Below the pieces are notes generated by a model, which worked only from the letters and a program-made list of their open reading frames with translations, was not told the DNA's origin and searched no databases. Of a stretch of DNA of 64,000 nt, positions 44,765 to 54,420 are shown one piece after another. Position 1 is the first letter of the stretch; each line of letters begins with the position of its first letter. A program made the translations under genes and the position numbers. The stretch is taken from NCBI GenBank assembly GCA_020720805.1, contig DYNZ01000001.1, forward strand, positions 62,001-126,000. The letters are read 5' to 3'. The DNA comes from Leptospira biflexa. Lineage in GTDB: Bacteria > Spirochaetota > DYNZ01.

Positions 44765-46081
44765 ATGTCGACATTGAAAATTGCTGTGCAGCCTTACAAG
44801 GGAACGAGGGATTTCTATCCGGATGAGATGCGTTTCAGAAAATTGATCTTTCAGAAAATTTCTGACCTTGTGGAAAAATATGGCTACGAGCCCTACGATG
44901 GCCCTATGCTGGAATCATTTGATTTATACGCCGCAAAAACCGGTGAGGAGATCGTCAATGAACAGCTCTATTCATTTGAAGATCGTGGTGGCCGTAAAGT
45001 GGCCATGCGACCAGAAATGACTCCGACTTTAGCTCGTATGGTGGCAAAAAAAGCGAAAGAGCTTGTTCGGCCAATTCGCTGGTATTCGATTCCGAATTTG
45101 TGGAGGTACGAAAATCCGCAAAAAGGGAGGCTTAGAGAGCACTGGCAACTGAATGTAGATATATTTGGCGTGGACGGCTCTGCGGCTGAAGCAGAGGTTC
45201 TTGCTCTTGCCATAGAGATATTAAAAGGTTTTGGCGCTAATGCTACCATGTTTGAGTTGCGTCTCAATCACAGGATGATCACCGATACCTTTTTGCATTC
45301 TGTATTGAAGCTTGATAGCAGCCAATTGCATACCGTCGCCAAACTAATTGACAAAAAATTGAAAATGGATCCATCTGTTTTTGAGAAGGCTTTAGTGGAT
45401 ATCGGCCTCAACCTAGAGCAGAATCAGAAACTTCTCGATTTTTTTTCGTTATCTCTGGCCGAGCTGCGGGGAGCTTTTCCTGAATTGGAAAAGCCGAGCC
45501 AACAATTGGAGCAAACATTTTTTACCTTGTCTGCTATGGGTTACGGGGAGTATGTTCGCTTTGTTCCAGAGATTATGCGTGGTTTTGACTACTATACCGG
45601 TATGGTATTTGAGATTTTCGATAAACATCCGGAAAATCGCAGATCTATTTTTGGTGGCGGCAGATATGATAATCTTCTCGATCTATTTGGAGCCGATTCC
45701 ATGAGCGGGATAGGCTTTGGAATGGGAGATGTCACTTTTGCGGATTTTTTGCAGACTCATGGATTAACTCCGGATGTTCGCCGCGAAAATATTGTGGCTC
45801 TTGGTATTTTTCCTGACAGCAGAACAGAGGATCTTTGGAGATTGGCTCAGGAGCTGCGTGAAAGCGGCATTATCGTAGAGATTCCCTGGGATATGAAAAA
45901 AATTCCAAAGCAGATTCAATCCGTGGAAAAAAAGGGGATACGTTACTTTCTTCTTTTAGGTGAAGCAGAGTTGTCAGAGAATAGTGTCCAGCTAAAGGAT
46001 TTGCAGACCGGGCATCAGGAAAAAATCAACCGAGATCAATTGCTGCCACGGCTTCGTGAAATTTTAATGCAATTGCATTAA
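44765..46081 (+). CDS. hisS: Histidyl-tRNA synthetase
   Basis: 438 residues, class II synthetase. The N-terminal KGTRDFYPDEM and motif 2 WRYENPQKGRLREHWQLNVD are characteristic. The histidine-specific segments FDYYTGMVFEIF and GGGRYDNLL are present, and the C-terminal anticodon-binding domain starts near IVALGIFPD. The length and the GTRD form are normal. Not paired with aspS. Confidence 0.95.
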   Translation: MSTLKIAVQPYKGTRDFYPDEMRFRKLIFQKISDLVEKYGYEPYDGPMLESFDLYAAKTGEEIVNEQLYSFEDRGGRKVAMRPEMTPTLARMVAKKAKELVRPIRWYSIPNLWRYENPQKGRLREHWQLNVDIFGVDGSAAEAEVLALAIEILKGFGANATMFELRLNHRMITDTFLHSVLKLDSSQLHTVAKLIDKKLKMDPSVFEKALVDIGLNLEQNQKLLDFFSLSLAELRGAFPELEKPSQQLEQTFFTLSAMGYGEYVRFVPEIMRGFDYYTGMVFEIFDKHPENRRSIFGGGRYDNLLDLFGADSMSGIGFGMGDVTFADFLQTHGLTPDVRRENIVALGIFPDSRTEDLWRLAQELRESGIIVEIPWDMKKIPKQIQSVEKKGIRYFLLLGEAELSENSVQLKDLQTGHQEKINRDQLLPRLREILMQLH

Positions 46082-46183
46082 TCGAGCTTGCTCTCTTCTA
46101 CTCAAGAAAATCGACTTGAATTATTTAAGCCCTCTCTAATAGTAACCGCAAAGCTATCAGAATCAATGTAGAGGGCATGCGCT

Positions 46184-46978
46184 ATGCAAACACTCTCTTT
46201 GCTGCACCTGGATTTTCGTAAATCCATGCGTACGGACAGACCGTTCCATTTTGGCTCGCATCTGCTTCTATTCATCATCACTGGCACCGCGCTTTGGCTG
46301 CCTCTCTCTATCTATTTTTTTTGGTTATCCCCCATGATACCTCTGTTTGCTATACCTGCCTCAGCACAGATAGCCCTATTTATCCTTGGAGCTTTTACAT
46401 TTGGTCTTTGGTCCCATGTTGTCGTATTTCTTCTCATTCAACGTTATGAATTACAACGGGAGCGAAAAGTTCAGCTTTTTACCGATTTGGCTTTTTTTGC
46501 CAAAGAGGTAGCTCAGGTTAACGGTAAGCAGCCATCAGAGTTTTCTGAATTGTATAAAAAAATTTACTCTTTGGAGATTTTTCCGGCAGAGTATGCAAGG
46601 CATCTTCCAGAGCGAAATGCGGCTCTTTGGACCTTCTTAAATTGGCTGACGTTGGGTTTAGCCTCCTATTTTTTCGCTTTTATGCTTATGACATCGATGC
46701 AGAGACAACAGGATTTAGAAGAGGATTTTCTTTTTATTTTATCAGAGGTACTAATAGAGTTAAAGTTGCTTCGCTATCCTTTACCTCTGGAGTATCGTAT
46801 TGTGCGCCGCGAATTTTCCGTATATGCGTTGCTATCGATCTTCTCTCTTGGTCTGTTCTGGTACTTTTGGTATTATGCTCTGATGCATGACTTTAATCGC
46901 TTGTTAGATCGCAGTGAGCGCTGGGAAGGTGTACTCCACTATATACTTCTCCTGTATCCGGAGAGGCTCTCTCGATGA
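46184..46978 (+). CDS. Four-helix membrane protein, DUF4234-like
   Basis: 264 residues with about four membrane helices (LLFIITGTALWLPLSIYFFWL; IALFILGAFTFGLWSHVVVFLLI; FLNWLTLGLASYFFAFML; YALLSIFSLGLFWYFWYYAL). The pattern xLGLFWYFWYYALMHDFN resembles DUF4234 and occurs twice in approximate form, suggesting duplication. The stop overlaps the thiD start (ATGA). A 7-base inverted repeat in the leader (46129/46170) has no known riboswitch sequence. Function unknown. Confidence 0.75.
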   Translation: MQTLSLLHLDFRKSMRTDRPFHFGSHLLLFIITGTALWLPLSIYFFWLSPMIPLFAIPASAQIALFILGAFTFGLWSHVVVFLLIQRYELQRERKVQLFTDLAFFAKEVAQVNGKQPSEFSELYKKIYSLEIFPAEYARHLPERNAALWTFLNWLTLGLASYFFAFMLMTSMQRQQDLEEDFLFILSEVLIELKLLRYPLPLEYRIVRREFSVYALLSIFSLGLFWYFWYYALMHDFNRLLDRSERWEGVLHYILLLYPERLSR

Positions 46979-47784
46979 GTGGAAAGCGAATACCGATCTG
47001 TCTCACGATAGCTGGTTCTGATTCCGGCGGTGGAGCAGGCGTCCAGGCTGACATGAAAACCTTTTCCTCGCTTGAGACGTTCGCGACTTCGGCTATAACT
47101 GCGATTACCGCCCAGAACAGTTTTGAAGTGACCGCTATCCAGGAGATTGAACCACAGGTTGTCTATAAGCAGATTCAGGCTGTAGCGACTGATTTTTCCG
47201 TGGATGCCTGTAAAACAGGAATGCTATCTTCGGAGGCTATAATCCGGATTGTGGCCGCAGCAATTCGAGATTTTTCTATTCACAAATTTGTACTCGACCC
47301 AGTTATGATCTCCAAAAGCGGAGCTACATTGTTGCAGCCCACAGCCATGTCTGCTTTGAAGCAGGAGCTTCTTCCTTTGTCAATGGTGCTAACCCCAAAC
47401 CTTCCTGAAGCAGAAGAGATTTCAGGAGTAAAAATAATGGATGATACATCTTTGCGCCAGGCTGCAGAGAAAATCCTCGATTTTGGTCCTCAATGGTTGG
47501 TTATCAAGGGAGGACATAGCGAGGGGGCTCCAATTGATTACGTTTTTTCCAGAAGGTATCAGGAGGAGTTTCAGCTACCGGCTCCTAGGATCAATACGAG
47601 GAATACCCATGGCAGCGGTTGTACTTATGCTGCTGCCATCACCGCATATCTGGCACGTAATGCTTCTCCGCGACAGGCCATTGAAATGGCAAGACAGTAT
47701 GTCCAGAAAGGTATTGAATCATCTCTGTCAATTGGCAAAGGTCATGGCCCTTTGCACCATTTTCATCCATGGTATCGTTTTTAA
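46975..47784 (+). CDS. thiD: Hydroxymethylpyrimidine/phosphomethylpyrimidine kinase
   Basis: 269 residues, ribokinase-like ThiD, which phosphorylates HMP and HMP-P for thiamine synthesis. IAGSDSGGGAGVQADMKTFS is the hallmark N-terminus, with VLDPVMISKSG, LTPNLPEAEEISG, VIKGGH and the anion-hole NTHGSGCTYAAAI near the end. It overlaps the upstream membrane-protein gene by 4 bases. No other thi gene is visible, so a salvage role is possible. Confidence 0.95.
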   Translation: MSGKRIPICLTIAGSDSGGGAGVQADMKTFSSLETFATSAITAITAQNSFEVTAIQEIEPQVVYKQIQAVATDFSVDACKTGMLSSEAIIRIVAAAIRDFSIHKFVLDPVMISKSGATLLQPTAMSALKQELLPLSMVLTPNLPEAEEISGVKIMDDTSLRQAAEKILDFGPQWLVIKGGHSEGAPIDYVFSRRYQEEFQLPAPRINTRNTHGSGCTYAAAITAYLARNASPRQAIEMARQYVQKGIESSLSIGKGHGPLHHFHPWYRF

Positions 47785-47817
47785 TATTAGAAATTATTTT
47801 ATTACAAGGAGTAAGAA

Positions 47818-49428
47818 ATGGCTGAATTTTTTTATAAAGACCCTTTTCCATTGGGAGAGGATAAAACCCAATACCGTTTGCTCAGTAAAGAGCATATAAG
47901 TACTGTCAATATGGGGGGGAAGGAATTTCTTCAGGTAGGGAAAGAGGCTTTAACCCTGCTTGCGAATCAGGCAATGATTGATATCTCCTTTCTTCAGAGA
48001 ACTGCACATCTGGAAAAAGTGGCAAAAATTCTGGATGATCCAGAGGCATCAGAAAATGATAAATATGTCGCCACGGCTATGCTTGAAAACGCTGTCATCG
48101 CTTCTGAGATGGAACTGCCTTTCTGTCAAGATACAGGCACCGCCATTATTATGGGTAAAAAGGGACAGTATGTGCTAACTAGTGAAGATGACGAGGAGGC
48201 ATTATCCCTGGGGGTGTACAAGACTTACACGGAAAAAAACCTTCGGTACTCGCAAACAATTGCATTGACAATGTACGAAGAAAAGAATTCTGGCTGCAAT
48301 CTACCCGCTCAGATCGATCTGTATGCTACCAAGGGAAGCAATTACTCCTTCTTATTTGTGGCCAAGGGCGGTGGTTCTGCCAATAAAACATATCTCTATC
48401 AGGAGACAAAAGCGCTCTTGAATCCGGAATCTTTGGAAAAGTTTTTGGTGGAGAAGATAAAGGGGCTTGGTACTGCAGCTTGTCCGCCATATCATATTGC
48501 CTTTGTTATTGGTGGAACATCTGCTGAGACCAACCTAAAGGCTGTAAAGCTTGCATCTACTGGTTACTACGACGGTTTGCCGACCAAAGGGAACGATTAT
48601 GGCCAGGCGTTTAGAGATCTTGAGTTGGAAGAGAAAATCCTTAAATTAGCCCAGAAGAGTGGATTGGGCGCTCAGTTCGGGGGAAAATATCTGGCACATG
48701 ATGTCCGTATCGTTCGCCTGCCCCGTCATGGCGCATCTTGTCCAGTTGGTCTGGGTGTCAGCTGTAGTGCAGACCGTAATATAAAGGGAAAAATTACCAA
48801 AGATGGAATTTTTCTGGAGCAGTTAGATACAAATCCAGCCCGCTTTTTGGAAAAGGCAGAAGCAAATAAGCAGATGACACCTGCAGTGCATATCAGCCTG
48901 AACCAGCCAATGGATAAAATTCGAGCAGAGCTTTCCAAGTATCCGGTAAAAACCCGCATTATGCTCAGCGGCAGACTTATCGTTGCCCGGGATATCGCCC
49001 ATGCAAAAATTAAGGAAAGAGTTGATCGAGGCGAGGGCATTCCAGATTATTTTAAGAATCATATTATTTACTATGCAGGCCCAGCCAAGAAACCCGAGAA
49101 CTTACCGTCAGGTTCTTTTGGTCCAACAACTGCCGGACGTATGGATTCTTATATTCCTATTTTTCAAAAAGAGGGAGCATCGCTTGTAACGCTGGCCAAA
49201 GGAAATCGTACCAAAGTTGTTACAGATTCTTGCAAAGCGAATGGCGGCTTCTATCTCGGTTCGATTGGAGGACCAGCAGCCTTGTTGGCAAAGCAGAATA
49301 TAAAAAATGTGGAGTTGGTTGAATACCCTGAGTTAGGCATGGAAGCTATTTGGGCTATTGATGTGGAGAATTTTCCAGCCTTTATCATCGTAGATGATAA
49401 AGGCAACGATTTTTTCCAGATGTTGTAA
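47818..49428 (+). CDS. Class I (iron-sulfur) fumarate hydratase
   Basis: 536 residues with the fused alpha and beta parts of class I fumarases. N-terminal part: [62 protein letters not shown]-terminal part: [44 protein letters not shown]. Three cysteines in the expected places can bind the 4Fe-4S cluster. It converts fumarate and malate and is oxygen-sensitive, which suits an anaerobe. AAGGAG precedes the ATG and a strong terminator follows. Confidence 0.94.
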   Translation: MAEFFYKDPFPLGEDKTQYRLLSKEHISTVNMGGKEFLQVGKEALTLLANQAMIDISFLQRTAHLEKVAKILDDPEASENDKYVATAMLENAVIASEMELPFCQDTGTAIIMGKKGQYVLTSEDDEEALSLGVYKTYTEKNLRYSQTIALTMYEEKNSGCNLPAQIDLYATKGSNYSFLFVAKGGGSANKTYLYQETKALLNPESLEKFLVEKIKGLGTAACPPYHIAFVIGGTSAETNLKAVKLASTGYYDGLPTKGNDYGQAFRDLELEEKILKLAQKSGLGAQFGGKYLAHDVRIVRLPRHGASCPVGLGVSCSADRNIKGKITKDGIFLEQLDTNPARFLEKAEANKQMTPAVHISLNQPMDKIRAELSKYPVKTRIMLSGRLIVARDIAHAKIKERVDRGEGIPDYFKNHIIYYAGPAKKPENLPSGSFGPTTAGRMDSYIPIFQKEGASLVTLAKGNRTKVVTDSCKANGGFYLGSIGGPAALLAKQNIKNVELVEYPELGMEAIWAIDVENFPAFIIVDDKGNDFFQML

Positions 49429-49446
49429 AATCAATCGTGAAAATAG

Positions 49447-49478
49447 AAAAGATGGCGGATTTCAACCCGCCATCTTTT
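49447..49478. terminator. Strong terminator after fumarase
   Basis: A 12-base perfect stem (AAAAGATGGCGG / CCGCCATCTTTT) with an 8-base loop; the right arm ends in TTTT followed by CTCCC. Symmetric A and T runs let it work in both directions. Confidence 0.85.
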
Positions 49479-49498
49479 CTCCCTTCTGTTTTTATCAT

Positions 49499-49526
49499 TT
49501 GACAAACAAATTTGACATTATATTTT
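49499..49526 (+). promoter_or_regulatory. Candidate promoter for the receiver-kinase gene
   Basis: TTGACA at 49499-49504, 16 bases, TATTTT at 49521-49526. A second TTGACA at 49512 could pair with boxes further on. It is about 170 bases upstream of the gene at 49694; I see no gene between. Confidence 0.45.
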
Positions 49527-49693
49527 ATATTTTTAAAGAAGAAAGAGGTAAACAGAAGATACCATTTCTTTGGATAAGATAGAGGCATATAGTGCTTTCC
49601 TGTCAGTGCCCATATTAAACTGGTATTTATATATGAAAGATGACTTGATTCCATTAGCGAACTATCCTGCAAATTAGGCAAATTGGTGATGAG

Positions 49694-50950
49694 ATGAGTA
49701 TGGATGTAAGACTGTTAGTCGTTGACGATGATCCAGTGATGCTAACTTTAGCGTCGAAAATCTTGGAACGAAATAATTACCGTTTTTCTCTCGCACGTAA
49801 CGGAAAAGAGGCTCTGAAAATCATCAAAGAAAGCCGCTGCAATATTTTAATTACAGATCTTTCCATGCCTGAAATGGATGGAAAAGAGTTAATTCATTAT
49901 ATCAATCGCCACCATCCAGAGATTGTCAGTATCGTCATGTCAGCCAGCATGGACGTGGATAATCTATTGGCTACCCTGGATGAAAATATGGCTTATAGTT
50001 ATTTATTAAAGCCTTTAGAGCCGCAGAGATTTCTTGCGGTTATTGAACGAGCCTTTGTGCAATATGAAAAGATGCAGAAAGCCGCAGTGTTTACCAGCAG
50101 CGAGCAGGCACTGTACAAAAATATGATGGAAACATTCGCATGGAAAGATGAGCTGCACGCGAAACATGTAACCTCGATCGCTACAGATATTATTCGTCAG
50201 TTGAATATCAGTTTTGCTCATGGAGCGGGAATAGGCTCCTTACTCTCTACATTAAGCCTGTTTTTTTCCATTGCAAGATTGGATGAAGCGAAGGGCATCT
50301 ATGAAGTTCCCAAAGAGATCTATACCATTCTCCAGGATAATCATCAATCCTCATCCAAAATGATCGAGAGCTTTTCCAATGCGCAGAAGATCTTAATGGA
50401 AGAGAAAAAGATAGAAACAAAGGAAAACATCACCAGAATCTATGATATCCTCGATGAAACCATTGAGGAGGTGCAGCCTTTATTGAAGATAAAAAATCAA
50501 AAAATTTCTGCTGGTGAACTGCCAAAATTTTCTGCAAATAAAAAAATATTTTTGCATAGAGAAAAAATGCAGATGGTTTTCAACGAAATACTTATCAATG
50601 CCATGAAGTATTCGGGAAATGATGACACCATTTATATTATGTTTTTCCAGAAGGATAAATTTTTTGAAATCAAGGTGTTAAATCCTGCTTACAGAAATGA
50701 AGATGGTAGTGTCGGCATCACGGAAAAATATGAAAGATACGTTTTTGAACCTTTTTTCAGGCTTTCTCCTGTAATGGATGAAAACTTTATGGGAGCCGAG
50801 AGATTTAGTTACGGTTTAGGGCTACCGATTATTAAGAAAATTATGGATCTTCATGAGGCCAATATTTTTGTTTATACAGTAAAAAATCTCTCCTTGGGAA
50901 AACAAGAGCAGGATGTTAGTGTAACCCTGCGTTTTCAGATATTAGAATAA
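49694..50950 (+). CDS. Receiver domain fused to a histidine-kinase-like ATPase domain
   Basis: 418 residues. Residues 5-125 form a canonical receiver with acidic D11-D13, phospho-acceptor D55 in LITDLSMPEMDG and K106. A helical linker follows with H176 in NISFAHGAGIGSLL, which sits where a phospho-accepting His could be, though the motif is atypical. The C-terminal HATPase domain has the N box EILINAMKYSGN, F box EPFFRL and G2 box YGLGLPII. The G1 position reads VLNPAYRNE rather than DxGxG, so ATP binding may be altered. No membrane segment, so cytoplasmic. Target unknown. Confidence 0.82.
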   Translation: MSMDVRLLVVDDDPVMLTLASKILERNNYRFSLARNGKEALKIIKESRCNILITDLSMPEMDGKELIHYINRHHPEIVSIVMSASMDVDNLLATLDENMAYSYLLKPLEPQRFLAVIERAFVQYEKMQKAAVFTSSEQALYKNMMETFAWKDELHAKHVTSIATDIIRQLNISFAHGAGIGSLLSTLSLFFSIARLDEAKGIYEVPKEIYTILQDNHQSSSKMIESFSNAQKILMEEKKIETKENITRIYDILDETIEEVQPLLKIKNQKISAGELPKFSANKKIFLHREKMQMVFNEILINAMKYSGNDDTIYIMFFQKDKFFEIKVLNPAYRNEDGSVGITEKYERYVFEPFFRLSPVMDENFMGAERFSYGLGLPIIKKIMDLHEANIFVYTVKNLSLGKQEQDVSVTLRFQILE

Positions 50951-50953
50951 ACG

Positions 50954-51367
50954 TTATTTGTCTTGCCATTTCAATTTTTCCATAGCTTGATTCATTTCGT
51001 CTAATATTTCTCCGGATACAGAATATTGTGAACTTTTTAAAATGGGCAGGAAGGCTTTGCGATTTCCTATATTACCAAGTGTTTTTAAAATCGATTTTAG
51101 CAGAGAGAAAGAGGGCTCTTTTTCCTGCACTTCCTTCAGTAAAACTTCACAAAGAGCATCTACAACCTCTTCATCCTTATACTCTTCCAAATCTATCGCC
51201 GCATAGACTCTTTTTTCCAGGCTAGGACTACTCTTTAAAATTTTGATTAACTCTGCTTTACTTTGCTTCTCTAGGGACTGTTTGTTTTGTTGAGCCAACA
51301 GTCCCAAAGGAATCGATAGTACTGTCATAGTAATGAGAATTTTTTTTAAGTGCAGTGTCAGGTTCAT
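50954..51367 (-). CDS. Periplasmic HEAT-repeat-like protein
   Basis: 137 residues with a signal peptide (LKKILITMTVLSIPLGLLAQ). The mature part has repeated helix pairs of the HEAT type (EKRVYAAIDLEEYKDEEVVDAL; LLKSILKTLGNIGNRKAFLPIL). No catalytic motif. The start overlaps the end of the SDR gene by 4 bases, so it is translated from the same mRNA. Function unknown. Confidence 0.7.
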   Translation of the reverse strand: MNLTLHLKKILITMTVLSIPLGLLAQQNKQSLEKQSKAELIKILKSSPSLEKRVYAAIDLEEYKDEEVVDALCEVLLKEVQEKEPSFSLLKSILKTLGNIGNRKAFLPILKSSQYSVSGEILDEMNQAMEKLKWQDK

Positions 51368-52212
51368 TCTTTTTGTCCTCTGGCTTCTGTTTTTGTTAGC
51401 TCTTTCCTTCGCCCTGTGAAGGTTTCCATTGTATGGTAAACCCCAAAAATTTTTCCTGCAATTAAATCAAAAAGTCTAGTGGTTAAGATTCCTCTAAGGA
51501 GAGGTATAAGTTGAACCATGAAGGGCAGGCGAATAATGATTTTTTCATGTTTGATCCCTTCCCAGATTGCTGCGACCGCCTTTTCGGGATCAAGTATGGG
51601 AGTTAAAAGCGGTGCCTTTACACCTGCAAACATTCCTGTATTAATATAACTAGGTTGAACAGTTGTAACTTTGATCCCTGCCTGGGGTTGGGATTCCATC
51701 TCAATCCGTAAAGATTCAGACCAACCTACCACGCTCCATTTGCTGGCAGCGTACACGGACATACGCGGATTTGGTATGAGGCCAGCCGCTGAGGCCAAAT
51801 TGACGATATGCCCATGCTGGAATTGCAACATATTGTCCAAAAAAGCGCGCGCAACATACATAGGCGCCAGGGCATTGACTGCCATGGTCGCTGCAATCTC
51901 TTCGGGAGAATGATCTTGAAAAAGATGTCCCGTGACAATTCCAGCATTGTTGATCAGAATGTGAATTTGTTTTATATTTTTGATGGTTTTCTGCGCAACT
52001 TTGAAAATATCACCAGGATTGGCAAGATCGACAGTATAGATAGAAACTTTACCAAGCCTTGCTAATTCTTTTTGGGTTTCTTGAAGGGCTCTGCGGTTTA
52101 TATCCCAAAGGATAACTTGTCCACCCTCTTCCAACGCCTTGCGGGCAAAGATCTTTCCAAGCCCCATGGCGCCGCCGGTTATGAGAATATTTTTTCCTTC
52201 AATTGTTTTCAT
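51364..52212 (-). CDS. Short-chain dehydrogenase/reductase
   Basis: 282 residues, classical SDR. The cofactor loop is ITGGAMGLGKIF, then NNAG in HILINNAGIV, catalytic Ser in NLASAAG and YAASK (Tyr/Lys). The D in ILWDINRR after the second strand suggests preference for NAD(H). A C-terminal extension of about 40 residues with hydrophobic character (FMVQLIPLLRGILT) is typical of membrane-associated lipid or retinol-type SDRs. Substrate unknown. Confidence 0.88.
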   Translation of the reverse strand: MKTIEGKNILITGGAMGLGKIFARKALEEGGQVILWDINRRALQETQKELARLGKVSIYTVDLANPGDIFKVAQKTIKNIKQIHILINNAGIVTGHLFQDHSPEEIAATMAVNALAPMYVARAFLDNMLQFQHGHIVNLASAAGLIPNPRMSVYAASKWSVVGWSESLRIEMESQPQAGIKVTTVQPSYINTGMFAGVKAPLLTPILDPEKAVAAIWEGIKHEKIIIRLPFMVQLIPLLRGILTTRLFDLIAGKIFGVYHTMETFTGRRKELTKTEARGQKE

Positions 52213-52226
52213 TTGCTCTCCCAGAA

Positions 52227-53570
52227 TCAGGAATCTTTGCAGATTGCGAAGAATTCGTTTTTATTGTCCGCTTGTATGGTCACTTGAATTTCACTTTTAG
52301 GCTCTATTTTTTTTTGCAAAGCTTCCCATGCCGTAGTTTGCAGGTCAACATCGATATAATTATCTGTCAATATGCGAAAATATTGCTTGTCTGCTTTCCT
52401 GGCTTTGCCTGCTCTTTGGTGCAAAACAATAGCATGGCGAGTTTTTCCCAGCTGACTGAGGATGAATTGCTTTTTTTTCTGGTTAGCGATAGAAATAAGC
52501 TGCTTTGCTCTCTCTTTTTTTATGTCAGTCGAAATCTGCTCCGCCATTTTTTTGGCTGGAGTGGATGATTTGGCGCTAAAGGGAAAAATATGGGCATGGT
52601 GTATAGGGAGATCCTGCAATAATTCCAGAGAGTAGTCAAAATCTTTCTGTGATTCACCGGGGAATCCGGTAATAATATCCGTGCCAATGAGAATATCTGA
52701 ATTTGCCTTATGAACCCTTTCCATCGTATGGATAAATTGTTCTCTGGTGTGACGTCTCCGCATTTTTTCCAGTATAGCATTGCTTCCGCTTTGAAGTGGA
52801 ATATGGAGATGGGGGCGAATCTGGCTGTGGTTTGCAATAAAATCAATTAACTCATCAGTGACCTCATTACTATCGATAGAGGATAATCGAATCTTCATCC
52901 AGGGAATTGCAGTTGTGATGGCGATTAGAAGATCCAGTAGGGATTCTTGCCTTTCATGCCCAAATGTGCCAATATGAATACCTGTCAAGACAGCCTCTCT
53001 ATATCCGCTTTGGTAGAGATGATCAATATGGCGCAGAATTGTCGGTATAGGAACAGAGCGACTATTGCCACGAACCAGGGGAACGATGCAGTAAGTGCAG
53101 CGTAGATCGCAACCATCCTGAATTTTTACAAATGCCCTGGCGTGCTGTCCAAAATCGGAAACAGGAAAAAATGCGGCCTCTTTTTCCGAAAAGATGGAGC
53201 TCTCTGGCAAGGGGGGGAGCGATAGCGGCAGGCTCGCGCCAAGCTGTTGCGCTAGGGAGAATTTATGGTAATTGCCACTGACGAAATCGGCATAGAGGAT
53301 AGGAGGAGTCTTGTCTTTGAGGAGGGTCTCGCCATAGCAACCCGTGAGCCAGATGGTAGCGCTTGGTGAAAGGCGGCGCAGTTTACGAATAGTCTGGAGC
53401 GCCTGTGAATCGCTCCGATTGGTAACAGTGCAGCTGTTCACGATACAGAGATCCGCCTTTTCGGGGAGGTCAGTCTCCTGCCAATTCTCTTCCAGTAAAC
53501 TTTGTCGAATAGCAAAGCTATCAAATTGGTTGAGTTTGCAACCGAGAGTATAAAGATAAAACAGCTTCAT
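52227..53570 (-). CDS. mtaB: tRNA t6A methylthiotransferase MtaB-like radical SAM enzyme
   Basis: 447 residues, MiaB-like family. The UPF0004 domain has YTLGCKLNQFDSFAI, VNSCTVTNRSD and GCYGE, giving three cluster cysteines. The radical SAM core has DGCDLRCTYCIVPLVRG, and a TRAM-like C-terminal strand region follows. The start LGCKLNQ points to MtaB (ms2t6A on tRNA) rather than MiaB or RimO. The end falls 14 bases before the SDR gene. Confidence 0.88.
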   Translation of the reverse strand: MKLFYLYTLGCKLNQFDSFAIRQSLLEENWQETDLPEKADLCIVNSCTVTNRSDSQALQTIRKLRRLSPSATIWLTGCYGETLLKDKTPPILYADFVSGNYHKFSLAQQLGASLPLSLPPLPESSIFSEKEAAFFPVSDFGQHARAFVKIQDGCDLRCTYCIVPLVRGNSRSVPIPTILRHIDHLYQSGYREAVLTGIHIGTFGHERQESLLDLLIAITTAIPWMKIRLSSIDSNEVTDELIDFIANHSQIRPHLHIPLQSGSNAILEKMRRRHTREQFIHTMERVHKANSDILIGTDIITGFPGESQKDFDYSLELLQDLPIHHAHIFPFSAKSSTPAKKMAEQISTDIKKERAKQLISIANQKKKQFILSQLGKTRHAIVLHQRAGKARKADKQYFRILTDNYIDVDLQTTAWEALQKKIEPKSEIQVTIQADNKNEFFAICKDS

Positions 53571-53585
53571 AAGGAAACAGCTAAA

Positions 53586-54155
53586 CTAAAAATTTTTCCA
53601 GTAGTAGCCTGATTGTCCTTTGGATTCGAATACGCGAACCGTGATTTTGCTAATATGGTGGTAGACAAAAATATTTTTTATCTCTTTGAATAGGCGATGG
53701 CATATATAGTAGGCAAATCTTTCTGTGCTGGTATTGTCAATGGGCAGAATCAATACTTCAGACTTTGGAAACATATACTCTTTCTGGTTGTTATGGTTTA
53801 CGTAAAAGTTATGGCCGCGCTGTTCTAATCTGAGCCATGGGTTTTGTGAGGGTAAGAGAACCTTTTCGTCAAGGTCGTCGCAAATTTGCTTCACGAGTGG
53901 TTTAATATCCGAAAAGTTATAAACCAGTCCCCCTTTTTCCAGATTTCCCTCAATTATGGCCTCTACTTGGTAGTTATGGCCATGAAGTCTTTCGCTAGAA
54001 CCGTCAGGAAAAATGAGAAAATGAGCTGCGGAAAACTTAAAATACTCTTTATCCAGGTGGATACCGAAATGCTCCTGCTGCTCAAAGGCATTCTCTTCTT
54101 TGGGGGAAATTTCCGGAAGATGTAGATGCTTATGCGATTTAATTGAAAGTTCCAT
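53586..54155 (-). CDS. QueD/6-pyruvoyl-tetrahydropterin synthase-like protein
   Basis: 189 residues from the ATG at 54155, with GGAG just upstream. Zinc histidines are in FKFSAAHFL and RLHGHNYQV, and the C-terminal ESKGQSGYY closes the tunnelling fold. In QueD the catalytic Cys lies four residues before HGH; here that position is Ser (SSERLHGH). An N-terminal tail of about 35 residues is unusual. It might be a queuosine enzyme or a pterin enzyme of changed chemistry. Placed 15 bases after mtaB, another tRNA-modification gene. Confidence 0.78.
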   Translation of the reverse strand: MELSIKSHKHLHLPEISPKEENAFEQQEHFGIHLDKEYFKFSAAHFLIFPDGSSERLHGHNYQVEAIIEGNLEKGGLVYNFSDIKPLVKQICDDLDEKVLLPSQNPWLRLEQRGHNFYVNHNNQKEYMFPKSEVLILPIDNTSTERFAYYICHRLFKEIKNIFVYHHISKITVRVFESKGQSGYYWKNF

Positions 54156-54420
54156 ATTCTCCACATATATGAGTCGTATTGCATATTGTCTTTCAGACCC
54201 AAAAGAAATTGCTGTTTCCATGGGATTGCTGGTTTGATTGGGATAATTACTCCACTCTTCGCACTCTTTGATTGCAGGAAAAGATCCCGCACCAGAAAAG
54301 GGAAAACATAGAGAAAAAGTGAACTGTCAACTTCAATTTTCTCTTTCCCAATTTGGGCAAGGTTGCTACGGTATCCTTAGTAGTGAATATATCTATCCCT
54401 TATAAAAAGAAAAGGTGAAT

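Noticed and set aside
46129-46176. Riboswitch (TPP) before the membrane protein-thiD operon
   Set aside because: Only a 7-base inverted repeat is present; the conserved TPP-aptamer words are absent.
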